The notes: generated by a model from the sequence alone, not told the origin. Shown: positions 27,925-36,909, counted from the stretch's first letter. The stretch: 62,873 bases of DNA from an uncultured bacterium (GCA_949283655.1 CASDTH010000012.1:1-62873); one strand, 5' to 3'. Numbers and translations are program-made.

Positions 27925-29024
27925 AGCATCAAATTGCCCGGGTGGAGCTCCCGCCCGGCCGCCGCATTTTGGTGACCAGCGATATCCACGGGCAGTTAGG
28001 CTGCCTCAAGGGCGTTTTGGAAAAAGCGCAGTTTTCGCAGGAAGATATCCTGATCATCGTAGGGGATATGGTCGAAAAGGGGCCGGACAGCCTGGGCACG
28101 CTCCGTTACGTCATGCGTCTGTGCGAAACGCACACGGTTTACCCGCTGATGGGCAATGTGGATGCCTATCAGGTGGAAATGCTCGGCCGGTGGAACGCGC
28201 TTGAGCTATATGGCTGCCTACGGCACAGAAAAAGCCGGTGGGGCAGCAGCCTGCTGGCAGAGATGTGCGGCGAGCTGGGGATTCGCGTGCGCTCCCCGCT
28301 GGATCTGCTGCGTGGCCGTGCAAAAATCCGGGAGGCCTTCCAAAAGGAGCTCGCTTTTTTGCAGGGGCTGCCGACCATTCTGGAAACACAGCACATGATT
28401 TTTGTGCATGGCGGGCTCCCGGGTGAACCGCTTGCCGCGCTGGAGGGGAAGGACGCCCACCCCTGCCTGAAAAACGACGCTTTTTTAGAAAAGGGGCTCG
28501 CCTTCTCGAAATATGTTGTGGTGGGGCACTGGCCGGTTACGCTCTACCATGAGCGGCTGGACTGCTCCAACCCGATTGTGAACCGGGAGCGCAAAATTAT
28601 TAGCATTGACGGCGGATGCAGCCTCAAGCGCACGGGGCAGCTCAACCTGTTTGTGATTCCCTGTGAGGGCTCAGAGGAATTCACCTTTTTTAGCTATGAT
28701 GGGCTCCCGTTGCACACAGCACTAGATGCGCAGGAGGAATCAAAAACCTCCAGCCGGATTTTGTTTACGGATAATGAAATCCGCATACTGGAGCGGGGAG
28801 AGGAGTTTTCGCTGGTGGAGCATGTGCGCGGCGGGCAAAGGCTGTGGGTGTTCAACGGGGATATCTGGAAAAGCGGCGGCAAAATGCACTGTGACGATTG
28901 CAATGATTACCGCCTGCCCGTGCAGCCGGGCGACCGGTTGTCTATTGTACGGGAAACCTCGCGGGGATATCTCGTGAAGAAGGATGGCGTTGCGGGCTGG
29001 TACACCGGGCGGCTAGAGGAATAG
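27921..29024 (+). CDS. Calcineurin-like metallophosphoesterase with C-terminal extension
   Basis: 367 residues. Phosphoesterase motifs: LVTSDIHGQLGCL (D-x-H), IIVGDMVEKGPDS (G-D), LMGNVDAY (G-N-x-D), FVHGGLPGE and VVGHWP (G-H). The N-terminal 240 or so residues resemble PrpE/serine-threonine phosphatase types; the last 110 residues add an SH3-like beta-rich module (GDRLSIVRETSRGYLVKKDGVAGWYTG). The substrate may be a phosphoprotein or a dinucleotide; sequence alone does not decide. Coupled to fur by a four-base overlap. Confidence 0.88.
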   Translation: MKHQIARVELPPGRRILVTSDIHGQLGCLKGVLEKAQFSQEDILIIVGDMVEKGPDSLGTLRYVMRLCETHTVYPLMGNVDAYQVEMLGRWNALELYGCLRHRKSRWGSSLLAEMCGELGIRVRSPLDLLRGRAKIREAFQKELAFLQGLPTILETQHMIFVHGGLPGEPLAALEGKDAHPCLKNDAFLEKGLAFSKYVVVGHWPVTLYHERLDCSNPIVNRERKIISIDGGCSLKRTGQLNLFVIPCEGSEEFTFFSYDGLPLHTALDAQEESKTSSRILFTDNEIRILERGEEFSLVEHVRGGQRLWVFNGDIWKSGGKMHCDDCNDYRLPVQPGDRLSIVRETSRGYLVKKDGVAGWYTGRLEE

Positions 29025-29078
29025 GCTCCGATTAAGCCGGGGCGGCGCCACGCGATACGGCGGGGAAGAAGGGGTTTT

Positions 29079-30257
29079 ATGCCGGATCAAAAGCAAATAA
29101 AACAGGGGCTGGAGCACACGCCCTGCCCGCTCTACCGCAAATGCGGCGGCTGCCAGCTGCAAAACCTCCCCTATGAGGAGCAGCTGCGCTGGAAGGAGCG
29201 CCGTGTGATTGGCCTGATGGGGCGGTTTGGCCATGTGGAGCCGGTGATCGGGATGGCAAACCCGCTGCATTACCGCCACAAGGTGCAGGCGGCTTTCGGG
29301 CTGGACCGCAAAAAGCGGATCATCTCCGGTGTGTACCAATCCAGCACGCACCGGATTGTGCCGGTGGAGCAGTGCATGATTGAGGATCAGGCGGCGGATG
29401 CGATTATCGGCACCATCCGGCGGCTGCTCCCTTCCTTTCACCTGCTCCCTTACGATGCGGATACAGGGCGCGGTTTTCTGCGCCATGTGCTCATCCGGCG
29501 CGGCTTCGCAAGCGGGCAGCTGATGGTGGTGCTGGTGACGGGCTCATCGGTTTTTCCATCCAAAAACCATTTTGTTTCCGCGCTGCTGGAGCACCACCCG
29601 GAGATTACAACGATCTTGCAGAATATTAACCCCGGCAGGACGAGCCTGGTGCTGGGGCGGCAGGAAAAAACGCTCTTTGGCCCCGGGTTTATTGAGGACC
29701 GCCTGTGCGGTTGCTCCTTCCGCATTTCCGCGCAATCCTTCTACCAGATCAACCCTGTGCAAACACAGATATTATATGAGAAAGCGATGGAGTTTGCCGC
29801 ACTGACCGGGCGGGAGACGGTGATAGACGCTTATTGCGGCACGGGGACGATCGGTTTGATTGCGGCCAAGCGAGGCGCCAAGCTGACCGTGGGCGTGGAG
29901 TCGAACCGGGAAGCGGTGCGCGACGCAGCGGCCAACGCAAAGCGAAACAGCATCCCCAATGCCCGCTTCTATTGTGCGGATGCAGGCGAATGGATGCGGC
30001 AAATGGCGGCTTCAGGCGAGCGGGCGGATGTGGTGTTTATGGACCCGCCCCGGGCGGGCAGCGGCGAAGCCTTCCTCTCCGCATTGGCGGCGCTTGGCCC
30101 CCGGCGCGTGGTGTATATCTCCTGCAACCCGGAGACGCTTGCGCGGGATGTGCTGGCTCTTGCAAAGCAGGGCTATCGCACGCAGAAGATTCAACCGGTG
30201 GATATGTTTCCGTATACGAACCATATCGAGACGGTTGTCTTGCTTTCCCACAAATAA
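29079..30257 (+). CDS. 23S rRNA (uracil-5-)-methyltransferase, RlmD/RlmCD family
   Basis: 392 residues. An N-terminal 4Fe-4S cluster motif CPLYRKCGGCQLQ (C-x5-C-x2-C), the SAM fold with VIDAYCGTGTIGLIAAKRG, the catalytic ISCNPETLARD (Cys nucleophile) and FMDPPRAG. It methylates U in 23S rRNA at C5; Firmicute enzymes of this type modify U747 and U1939. There is no N-terminal TRAM domain, so it is a shorter form. Closing genes of this run; the next gene has different base composition. Confidence 0.93.
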   Translation: MPDQKQIKQGLEHTPCPLYRKCGGCQLQNLPYEEQLRWKERRVIGLMGRFGHVEPVIGMANPLHYRHKVQAAFGLDRKKRIISGVYQSSTHRIVPVEQCMIEDQAADAIIGTIRRLLPSFHLLPYDADTGRGFLRHVLIRRGFASGQLMVVLVTGSSVFPSKNHFVSALLEHHPEITTILQNINPGRTSLVLGRQEKTLFGPGFIEDRLCGCSFRISAQSFYQINPVQTQILYEKAMEFAALTGRETVIDAYCGTGTIGLIAAKRGAKLTVGVESNREAVRDAAANAKRNSIPNARFYCADAGEWMRQMAASGERADVVFMDPPRAGSGEAFLSALAALGPRRVVYISCNPETLARDVLALAKQGYRTQKIQPVDMFPYTNHIETVVLLSHK

Positions 30258-30283
30258 TATAGGAATAGAAAAGAGTATTTGTT

Positions 30284-31132
30284 ATGAACCGTCTTTTAAT
30301 TGTTGATGGTAGCAACTTGCTATTTCAAATGTTTTTTGGGATGCCCGCAAGGATCGTAAACGAACAAGGCAAAGCCATTCAGGGAACACTAGGTTTTGTT
30401 GGGGCATTGCTGAAAATAATACGCAAAACCGAACCTACGCACATTGCCGTGTTTTTTGACGGCGAACACGAAAACATTCGCTCAGTACTTGATGCTGATT
30501 ACAAAGCAAACAGATTTGATTACAGCGAAACACCGGAGGAGAATAACCCGTTTTCGCAGTTGCCGGATGTGTATGCTGCTTTGGATTATCTTGGTATAAA
30601 ACGTGCAGAAACATGTTCCTGTGAAACCGATGACTGGATTGCAGGATATGCTTTTACATATGGGCAGGAAAGTGAGATTGTCATTTCATCATTTGACAGT
30701 GACTTTTTTCAGCTAATAACAGACAATGTGTCGGTACTTAGATATCGTGGCGATAATACCGTTATATGCACGCCAGAATACATAAATAAAAAGTTTGGAA
30801 TTACACCTTTGCAATACGCTGATTTTAAAGCGCTCACGGGAGACACCTCGGATAATATTAAAGGTGCAGATAAAGTCGGTCCGAAAACGGCAACGTCGTT
30901 GCTCGGTGAGTTTGGTTCCCTTGAAAATATACTCGCAAATGCGAATAGCATAAAGAAACCGTCAATTAAAGAATCTATAATCAGGAACTCCGAAAAGTTA
31001 CGGACAAATTTTAAGATTATCAAGCTTGATAATTCTGCACCGTTACCGTTTGCTATGAACGAGCTTGCATATACCTTTCCCGGAACAACCACAAAAGGAG
31101 TTTTAAAAGGGATATGTCTTATCAAGCACTGA
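30284..31132 (+). CDS. Stand-alone 5'-3' exonuclease / flap endonuclease (PolA N-domain type)
   Basis: 282 residues. Acidic metal-binding residues of the T5/Taq exonuclease family are present: IVDGSNLLF, VFFDGEHENIR, ETDDWIAGYA, VISSFDSDFFQLI, and the helix-hairpin-helix FKALTGDTSDNIKGADKVGPKTAT. It would remove 5' flaps or RNA primers. It is not fused to a polymerase. Its codon use is A/T-rich (many AAA, ATA, TTT, GAA codons) unlike every neighbour, and its ribosome site is weak. Transfer from a lower-GC host is a likely reading. Confidence 0.88.
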   Translation: MNRLLIVDGSNLLFQMFFGMPARIVNEQGKAIQGTLGFVGALLKIIRKTEPTHIAVFFDGEHENIRSVLDADYKANRFDYSETPEENNPFSQLPDVYAALDYLGIKRAETCSCETDDWIAGYAFTYGQESEIVISSFDSDFFQLITDNVSVLRYRGDNTVICTPEYINKKFGITPLQYADFKALTGDTSDNIKGADKVGPKTATSLLGEFGSLENILANANSIKKPSIKESIIRNSEKLRTNFKIIKLDNSAPLPFAMNELAYTFPGTTTKGVLKGICLIKH

Positions 31133-31298
31133 ATATGGATAACCAAATTCGTTGTTAAGGTGACTTTCATATAAAAGTTTATGGGAAAATTGTAATACCA
31201 TCGAGTGCGTGGTGTTGCTGCGGCGCATGTGAAAATGGATGGGGATAGCGCACAGTGAAAGCCGGGGACGCGGGCCAGATGGAGAGGAGCGTTTGAAT

Positions 31299-32078
31299 AT
31301 GGCTGCGGAAAGACTGCTGCTGTTTGATTTGGACGGCACGCTGCTGCGAAGCGATAAGTCCATTTCCAGCTTTACGATGGAGGCGCTTGCAAGATGCAGG
31401 CAAAGAGGCCTGCTGCTGGGCGTGGCCACGGCCCGAAGCGAGCAAAACGCGCGCCGGTTTCTCGCCGATTTAAGGCCCGATGCGGTCATCTCAAGCGGGG
31501 GTGCGCTGGCCAAATGGAGGGAGAAGGAGATTTATCGCGCGGCGTTTTCCTCTTTTGAAACGCAGCGGCTGCTTGATGCGGCGCAAAGCGTTTGCCCGGG
31601 CGGCTGTGGGATTACGGTGGATACGCTGCACACGCATTTTTGGAATGATAAAGAGGCGCTGAAACAAGTTGGCCCGAGCTGGGGAGAGAGCGTTTATACG
31701 GACTATTTGGATTTTAGGGAGAGTGCGCTGAAGATATGCGTGGAATTATCGGAGCGTGCGCAGGCCGAGCGGATTGCTGCAAGTGTGGCAGGATGCGTCT
31801 GGGTAAAATTTTCCGATGGGGACTGGTATTCCTTCAGCAAGGAGGCAGCTACAAAGGAGCGGGCGTTGGTAGCGCTCGCGGCACAAGCGGGCATTCCGTT
31901 TGACCAAATGATCGCCTTTGGGGACGATTATGGAGATATCTCCATGCTGCAGTTGTGTGGGAAAGGGGTTGCCATGGGTAACGCGATTCCGGAGGTGAAA
32001 GCGGCTGCGGACATGGGGATCGGTTCAAACGATGAGGATGGGATTGCCCATTTTTTGATCGGCCGGTATTTTAGATGA
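31299..32078 (+). CDS. Cof-type HAD phosphatase
   Basis: 259 residues. HAD motif I LLFDLDGTLLRSDKS at residue 7, motif II ISSGGAL region, motif III Lys within KEAATKERAL, motif IV FGDDYGDISMLQLCGKGVAMGNA. Cof/YbjI-like cap. It hydrolyses small phosphate esters such as sugar phosphates. ATG 31299 is preceded by GGAGAGGAG. About 165 bases without a gene separate it from the exonuclease. Confidence 0.92.
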   Translation: MAAERLLLFDLDGTLLRSDKSISSFTMEALARCRQRGLLLGVATARSEQNARRFLADLRPDAVISSGGALAKWREKEIYRAAFSSFETQRLLDAAQSVCPGGCGITVDTLHTHFWNDKEALKQVGPSWGESVYTDYLDFRESALKICVELSERAQAERIAASVAGCVWVKFSDGDWYSFSKEAATKERALVALAAQAGIPFDQMIAFGDDYGDISMLQLCGKGVAMGNAIPEVKAAADMGIGSNDEDGIAHFLIGRYFR

Positions 32079-32203
32079 CGGCCGGCGGTAAAAAGACTAC
32101 CGCCGGGCAAACACACGCTGAGCTAGGGCCTCACGAGAGGGGACTTCTGCGGGTGTGCGCTGGCTGAACAGAGAGAAACAGAGCAGAAAGAGAGGGCTTT
32201 TTC

Positions 32204-32548
32204 ATGAAAAAAGTACGGATTACTGTATTAAAGACCACCCTTGACAGGGAGCTTGCCGCAGAATATGGTGTGGAGGGCTTAGGGGCTTGCCCGATGCTGC
32301 GTGAGGGGCAGGTATTTTATGCGGACTATGCAAAGCCTGAGGGCTTTTGTGATGAAGCATGGAAGGCGATTTACCAGTATGTGTTTGCTTTGGCGCACGG
32401 CGCAGGCAGCGAGCTGTTTTATTACGGCGACTGGATTCGCAGGCCAGGCGTTGCCATTTGCAGCTGCAACGACGGCCTGCGGCCCGTGATCTTTAAGTTG
32501 GAGGCGACCGGCGAAGAGGCGCGGATCAATTACGAGCCAGTTCGTTGA
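32204..32548 (+). CDS. TIGR04076 family protein
   Basis: 114 residues. I recognise the TIGR04076 pattern: short N-terminal strand VRITVLKTT, GACPMLREGQVFY, the FCDEAWKAIYQYVFALAHG helix and the C-terminal CSCNDGLRPVIFKLEA. The conserved Cys residues could bind a metal. Members are widespread in anaerobes and have no assigned function. AGAGAGGGC lies upstream. It is followed by TrmO after about 60 bases. Confidence 0.82.
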   Translation: MKKVRITVLKTTLDRELAAEYGVEGLGACPMLREGQVFYADYAKPEGFCDEAWKAIYQYVFALAHGAGSELFYYGDWIRRPGVAICSCNDGLRPVIFKLEATGEEARINYEPVR

Positions 32549-32608
32549 TAAAGGGGAACGGCTCAGGGAATCACGGGGCAAGCGCCGTTCTGGAAGAAGG
32601 TGTGCAGA

Positions 32609-33328
32609 ATGAATGGAATCCCTGCAATGAAAATCATCGCCCGCATTCGCAGCGGGTTCCCTGAAAAATTCGGCATCCCACGGCAGAGCGGGCTGGTAGA
32701 GGGGCTCCGGGCAGAGATCCTCTTTGAGCCGGAATACCGCAGCCCGGAGGCGTTACGGGGGCTGGAGGGCTTTTCGCACATCTGGCTGGTGTGGCTGTTT
32801 TCCGAAGCAGTGCGGGAGGACTGGTCGCCCACCGTGCGCCCGCCCCGGCTGGGCGGGAACCAGCGCGTGGGGGTGTTTGCAACCCGTTCCCCGTTCCGGC
32901 CGAACCCGATTGGCCTGTCCGCCGTCCGGCTGAGCGGCATCCGGCAGGATGAAAGGCTGGGGCCCGTGCTGGAGGTGGAGGGCGCTGATCTGATGGATGG
33001 CACGCCGATTTTGGATATCAAGCCCTACCTGCCCTTTGCAGACAGCATCCCGCAGGCTGTGGGCGGGTTTGCAGAGCAGAAACGAGACATGCAGCTGGAG
33101 GTGGAATGCCCGGCAGAGCTGCTGGAGGGAATCCCGCCGGAGTACCGGGCGGCGCTTCTTGGCGTTTTGGCGCAGGATCCGCGCCCCTCTTACCATGTGG
33201 ATCCGAGCCGCATTTATGGCATGACGTTTGTGGGGCTGGAGATCAAGTTCCGCGTGGCGGGCGGCGTTCTGACAGTTTTGCAGGTGGAGCGCTGCAACGG
33301 CGCCGGGAAAGCAGCAAAAGGAGGATGA
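32609..33328 (+). CDS. trmO: tRNA (N6-threonylcarbamoyladenosine37-N6)-methyltransferase TrmO
   Basis: 239 residues. The TrmO/YaeB core is clear: IARIRSGFPEKFGIPRQSGLVEG, GFSHIWLVWLFSE, RVGVFATRSPFRPNPIGLSAVRL and DGTPILDIKPYLPFADS. It uses SAM to methylate t6A at position 37 of certain tRNAs. A C-terminal TrmO extension with FVGLEIKFRV is kept. The GAAGAAGG eight bases before ATG 32609 sets the start. The stop overlaps the ribosome site of the HD gene. Confidence 0.94.
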   Translation: MNGIPAMKIIARIRSGFPEKFGIPRQSGLVEGLRAEILFEPEYRSPEALRGLEGFSHIWLVWLFSEAVREDWSPTVRPPRLGGNQRVGVFATRSPFRPNPIGLSAVRLSGIRQDERLGPVLEVEGADLMDGTPILDIKPYLPFADSIPQAVGGFAEQKRDMQLEVECPAELLEGIPPEYRAALLGVLAQDPRPSYHVDPSRIYGMTFVGLEIKFRVAGGVLTVLQVERCNGAGKAAKGG

Positions 33329-33333
33329 GGGCT

Positions 33334-33834
33334 ATGGGGCCGCTTGATTTGTTATGTGACGGGATGATCGCCTACTATGCGGGCGACCGGAAACGGATTC
33401 AACACTTCCTCAAGGTGCACAGCCTGGCGCGGCTGATCGCCGTGTCAGAAGGGGTGGACGCACACACACGCTTTACGCTGGAGGCGGCGGCCTATGTGCA
33501 CGATATCGGCATCAGGCCCGCCGAGGAGAAATACGGCAGCAGCGCTGGCTCGCTGCAGGAGACAGAGGGCTCCGCGCCGGCACGGGCGATGTTGGAGGAG
33601 CTATATTTCCCGCAGGATGTGATCGACCGTGTGGTGTTTCTCGTGGGGCACCACCATACTTATCAGGAGATTGACGGGGAAGATTTCCAAATCCTTGTGG
33701 AGGCGGATACCCTTGTGAACCTGTGCGAGGAGGGGGCGGGGGAGGCCGCCGCGTGGAGCGCTTACCGCCGGGTCTTCCACACGGAATCCGGAAAACGGCT
33801 GTTGCGGCTGATGTTTGACATAAAAGAAGTGTGA
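33334..33834 (+). CDS. HD domain phosphohydrolase
   Basis: 166 residues from ATG 33334, nine bases after AAAAGGAGG; longer open frame upstream is a shadow of trmO. HD residues: LKVHSLARLIAVSEG, AAAYVHDIGIRP (HD), VGHHHTYQEI. Small HD proteins of this kind hydrolyse nucleotides or phosphate esters. Closely spaced after trmO, likely in the same transcript, and probably translationally linked. Confidence 0.88.
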   Translation: MGPLDLLCDGMIAYYAGDRKRIQHFLKVHSLARLIAVSEGVDAHTRFTLEAAAYVHDIGIRPAEEKYGSSAGSLQETEGSAPARAMLEELYFPQDVIDRVVFLVGHHHTYQEIDGEDFQILVEADTLVNLCEEGAGEAAAWSAYRRVFHTESGKRLLRLMFDIKEV

Positions 33835-33850
33835 AAAAGGAGATGGGCTC

Positions 33851-34324
33851 ATGCGGTTATTGTTTAAACAGCGGTTTTTATCCTGGTTCGACAGCTTTGA
33901 TATTTATGACGAGGAGGGGAACACAGTCTTCACAGTGGAGGGGCGCCTGGCCTGGGGCCATAAGCTCGAGATCATGAACGCCGCAGGAGAGCATATCGGC
34001 ACCGTGCAGGAGGAGGTGCTTACCTTTTTGCCGCGCTTTGCCCTGTATGTCGGTGACGAATATGTGGGGGAGATCAAAAAGGAATTCACGTTTTTCAAAC
34101 CCAGCTTTACGCTCAACTGCAACGATTGGCAGGTGGAGGGAGATTGGCTGGAGTGGGATTATCAGGTGACGGACCCCGACGGAAATCTGGTGATGACGGC
34201 GCAAAAGGAGCTGCTGCGCTGGACAGATACCTATACCCTCGATATTGCCCAGCCGGAGGATACGCTTCTGTGCCTGATGATCGTGCTGGCCATCGACGCG
34301 GCGAAGTGCTCGTCTGGAAATTAA
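33851..34324 (+). CDS. LURP-one-related (YxjI-like) protein
   Basis: 157 residues with the Tubby-like LURP-one beta-barrel rhythm: MRLLFKQRFLSWFDSFDIYDEEGNTVFTVEGRL (pattern K-Q-x6-D-x-F-x-I), GHKLEIMNAAGEHIGTVQEEV, YVGEIKKEFTFFKPSFTL. Family members in bacteria are small cytoplasmic barrels of unknown function. It follows the HD gene by 16 bases and precedes two HAD genes. Confidence 0.85.
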   Translation: MRLLFKQRFLSWFDSFDIYDEEGNTVFTVEGRLAWGHKLEIMNAAGEHIGTVQEEVLTFLPRFALYVGDEYVGEIKKEFTFFKPSFTLNCNDWQVEGDWLEWDYQVTDPDGNLVMTAQKELLRWTDTYTLDIAQPEDTLLCLMIVLAIDAAKCSSGN

Positions 34325-34337
34325 CAGGAGAAATGCG

Positions 34338-34997
34338 ATGATTCAGGCGGTTATTTTTGATATGGACGGCTTGATGTTTGATACGGAGCGGCTGTGCGCC
34401 CTCGCGTGGGATGAGGCAGGGCGGGAGCTCGGCATCGGCCCGGCAGGCTATATGAATCAAAAAACGCTGGGGCTCACGCGGCCGATGGCGCAAAGAGTTT
34501 GGCGGGAGACCTTCGGCGGGCGGGTCGATTTTGACGAGCTCGACCGCCTGACCCGCGCGTTTTTTGACCGCTATGAGGCGGAGCACGGCATGCCGGTCAA
34601 GCCCGGGCTCTACGAGCTGCTCGATTATTTAAAACAGTGCGGATATCAGACGGCGGTCGCCTCCTCCACGTGTGAGGCCGAGGTGAAGCGCCGGTTGGAA
34701 TCGGCAAAGGTTACCGCGTATTTTGACGCGGTGATCGGCGGAGACCGGCTGAGCGCCTCAAAGCCTGCGCCGGATATCTACCTCAAAGCCTGCGCGGAAC
34801 TGGGGGAGCGCCCGGAGGACTGCATGGCGCTGGAGGATTCGCGCAACGGTATCCTTTCCGCCAGCCACGCCGGGCTGAAGCCGGTGATGGTCCCCGATCA
34901 GTGGCAGCCGGATGGGGAGACGAAGGCACTGCTGTATGCGCAGTGTGAACGGCTCGATGAGGTGATTGCCTTGCTGGAGAAGGAGAGGGTGCGATGA
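34338..34997 (+). CDS. HAD family phosphatase, beta-phosphoglucomutase-like
   Basis: 219 residues. Motif I VIFDMDGLMFDTE, motif II VASSTCEAE, motif III Lys in SASKPAPDIY, motif IV CMALEDSRNGILSA. The helical cap after motif I places it in subfamily IA with beta-phosphoglucomutases and sugar phosphatases. GGAG lies six bases before the ATG. It overlaps the next HAD gene by four bases (ATGA), so the pair is coupled. Confidence 0.92.
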   Translation: MIQAVIFDMDGLMFDTERLCALAWDEAGRELGIGPAGYMNQKTLGLTRPMAQRVWRETFGGRVDFDELDRLTRAFFDRYEAEHGMPVKPGLYELLDYLKQCGYQTAVASSTCEAEVKRRLESAKVTAYFDAVIGGDRLSASKPAPDIYLKACAELGERPEDCMALEDSRNGILSASHAGLKPVMVPDQWQPDGETKALLYAQCERLDEVIALLEKERVR

Positions 34998-35830
34998 AAA
35001 CGCTCTATGTATCCGATTTGGACGGGACGCTGCTCAACCGCCAGTCGCGGCTGTTCGCCCATACCGTTGAAACGCTCAACCGCCTGATCGAAGAAGGGCT
35101 GCCCTTTACCTATGCAACGGCGCGCAGCGTGCACTCCGCCCGCGTTGTGGCCGATGGGCTGCAAACGAGGCTACCGGTGATCACCTACAACGGCGTATTT
35201 TTGCAGGATGCGCAAACGGGAAAAGTTCTTTCCAGCACTGTTTTTTCGCCGGAAGAGATCGGAAACCTGGCCGGGCATCTATCACGTCATCCGGTGAGCG
35301 CCCTTGCGTATGCGCTGTTGGATGGCGAGGAGCGCGTTTCGTGGCTGCCAGAGCGGGAGAACGAGGGCGTGCGGTATTATCTCAGCTGCCGGAAGGGGGA
35401 CAAGCGCTTCCGCGCGGTGAGTGTGGAACCGGCGCTTTATCAGGGCGCGGTGTTTTACATCACCTGCATCGGCGGGCGGGAGGAGCTTATGCCGCTTTAC
35501 GATGCGGTGCGGGGAGACACGCGCTTTTCTGTAACGTTCCAGCAGGAGCTTTACCGGGAGGAATACTGGCTGGAGATCATGCCCGCCGGGGCGACCAAGG
35601 CGCAGGGCATCCGCAGGCTTTGCGCGCTGCTGGGGTTTGACCGGGTGGTATCCTTCGGCGACGCGGTCAACGATCTCAGGATGTTTGACGTCTCAGATGA
35701 ATGCTATGCAGTGGAAAACGCCGTGCCGGAGCTGAAGGCGGCGGCTACCGGCGTGATCCAGAGCAATGAGGCGGACGGTGTAGCGAAATGGCTGGAGAGC
35801 CATTGGGAGCGGAGCGACCGTGAATTTTGA
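34994..35830 (+). CDS. Cof-type HAD phosphatase
   Basis: 278 residues. Motif I YVSDLDGTLLNRQ, motif II ATARSVHSA, motif III GATKAQGI, motif IV SFGDAVNDLRMFDVSDECYAVENA. Cof/YkrA-like cap, so probably a sugar- or cofactor-phosphate phosphatase. Different subclass from the HAD gene it overlaps, which makes a shared two-step role possible but unproved. Confidence 0.92.
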   Translation: MKTLYVSDLDGTLLNRQSRLFAHTVETLNRLIEEGLPFTYATARSVHSARVVADGLQTRLPVITYNGVFLQDAQTGKVLSSTVFSPEEIGNLAGHLSRHPVSALAYALLDGEERVSWLPERENEGVRYYLSCRKGDKRFRAVSVEPALYQGAVFYITCIGGREELMPLYDAVRGDTRFSVTFQQELYREEYWLEIMPAGATKAQGIRRLCALLGFDRVVSFGDAVNDLRMFDVSDECYAVENAVPELKAAATGVIQSNEADGVAKWLESHWERSDREF

Positions 35831-36327
35831 TGGAGGAAAGGCAGTGCAGCGAGATGGAGATGATAAAAGCGGCGGCTCAAGGGGAGCTGAAAGCCGCGGC
35901 AATGCTCGCCGGGAAGCTCTGGCCAGGCCATTCCTGCGCGGAGCTGGAGGAAGAGCTGCAGGAGTATTGCCAGGCGGGCGGCGCCGTTTTTTTGGTGCGG
36001 GCACAGGCGCAGGATATCGGCTTTGCTCAGTGCGGGCTGCGCAGCGATTATGTGGAGGGTACGGGCACAAGCCCGGTGGGTTATCTGGAGGGCGTCTATG
36101 TGGAGCCTGCTTTCCGCAGGCAGGGTGTGGCGTCGGAGCTTCTGCGTGCCTGCGAAGCCTGGGCGGTGGAGCAGGGCTGCTCAGAGTTCGCAAGCGATAC
36201 GGAGCTGGGTAATACGGATAGCCTCCGGTTTCACCTTGGCGCAGGGTTCCGGGAGGCAAACCGGATCATTTGCTTTGTGAAGGATCTCACCGGGGGAGCC
36301 GGCATGAAAGAGGGGGAAGGGCCATAA
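35830..36327 (+). CDS. AAC(6')-I-like aminoglycoside N-acetyltransferase
   Basis: 165 residues, GNAT fold. The blocks LWPGHS, SDYVEGTGTSPVGYLEGVYVEPAFRRQGVASELL, CSEFASDTELGNTDSLRFHLGAGFRE and a final CFVKDL follow the aminoglycoside 6'-N-acetyltransferase (AAC(6')-Ig/Ih/Iak) pattern closely, in order. It would acetylate the 6'-amine of kanamycin-type drugs or a natural amine. ATG 35830 overlaps the HAD stop (TGATG); an internal ATG at 35854 is an alternative. It sits in a housekeeping operon, so it may be an intrinsic progenitor gene, not an acquired one. Confidence 0.82.
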   Translation: MEERQCSEMEMIKAAAQGELKAAAMLAGKLWPGHSCAELEEELQEYCQAGGAVFLVRAQAQDIGFAQCGLRSDYVEGTGTSPVGYLEGVYVEPAFRRQGVASELLRACEAWAVEQGCSEFASDTELGNTDSLRFHLGAGFREANRIICFVKDLTGGAGMKEGEGP

Positions 36328-36359
36328 TCCTTTTGATATATTTCTAAATGAGAAAAGAG

Positions 36360-36402
36360 AAAGGCCCCCAGTCACAGTAACATCCTGCGATTGGGGGCCT
36401 TT
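36360..36402. terminator. Bidirectional terminator between convergent acetyltransferase genes
   Basis: AAAGGCCCCCA (36360-36370) pairs with TGGGGGCCTTT (36392-36402) over 21 bases of loop, with A/T runs on both sides. Confidence 0.88.
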
Positions 36403-36414
36403 GACTGCCAGGGC

Positions 36415-36909
36415 TCACAGCGCATCTCCTACGGCTTTATAAAACAGCCAAAGATCCTGATAGGAGCCATCTTTCATCCGGTATCCGCCCGGCGTAACGC
36501 CGATCCTTTGAAAGCCGAGCTTCTCATATAAATGAATCGCCGCCTTGTTTGTACAAACGACGGCGTTGAATTGCAGCCCGCGGAAGGAGAGTGCACGGCA
36601 CATTCCCAGCGAGTGACGCACCAGATGCTCCCCCACACCGCTGCCCCGGCTTTCGGGACGCACGGCATAGGAGGCATTTGCTGTGTGGGAGCAGCGCCCT
36701 ACGTTGTTGGGGTGGAGAATATAAAGGCCCTGCACACGGCCGGCCTCATCCACAGCAACTGCGGTAAAGGATTGCTGCTGAAAAAAGGCTCGCGCTTCCT
36801 CCAGAGTCAGCGGCTGCTCCTGGGGAAAGCTGTCCCCCTGCGCTACCACCTGATTCCAGAGCTCTGTCATGATGGGGAGATCCGCCTTCGCATAGGCCCG
36901 AATGTTCAT
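36415..36909 (-). CDS. GNAT family N-acetyltransferase
   Basis: 164 residues. GNAT core: ASYAVRPESRGSGVGEHLVRHSL (acetyl-CoA loop R-G-S-G-V-G) and NKAAIHLYEKLGFQRIGVTPGGYRMKDGSYQD. Substrate unknown. It starts inside the end of the MazG gene (ATGA overlap of four bases), so the two are co-translated. Confidence 0.9.
   Translation of the reverse strand: MNIRAYAKADLPIMTELWNQVVAQGDSFPQEQPLTLEEARAFFQQQSFTAVAVDEAGRVQGLYILHPNNVGRCSHTANASYAVRPESRGSGVGEHLVRHSLGMCRALSFRGLQFNAVVCTNKAAIHLYEKLGFQRIGVTPGGYRMKDGSYQDLWLFYKAVGDAL

Noticed and set aside
32080..32175. Possible relic of repeat family 1 (GAGGGGACTT with CACACGC/GCGTGTG-like flanks)
   Set aside because: Only about ten bases match the family end and the other helices are missing; chance similarity cannot be excluded.
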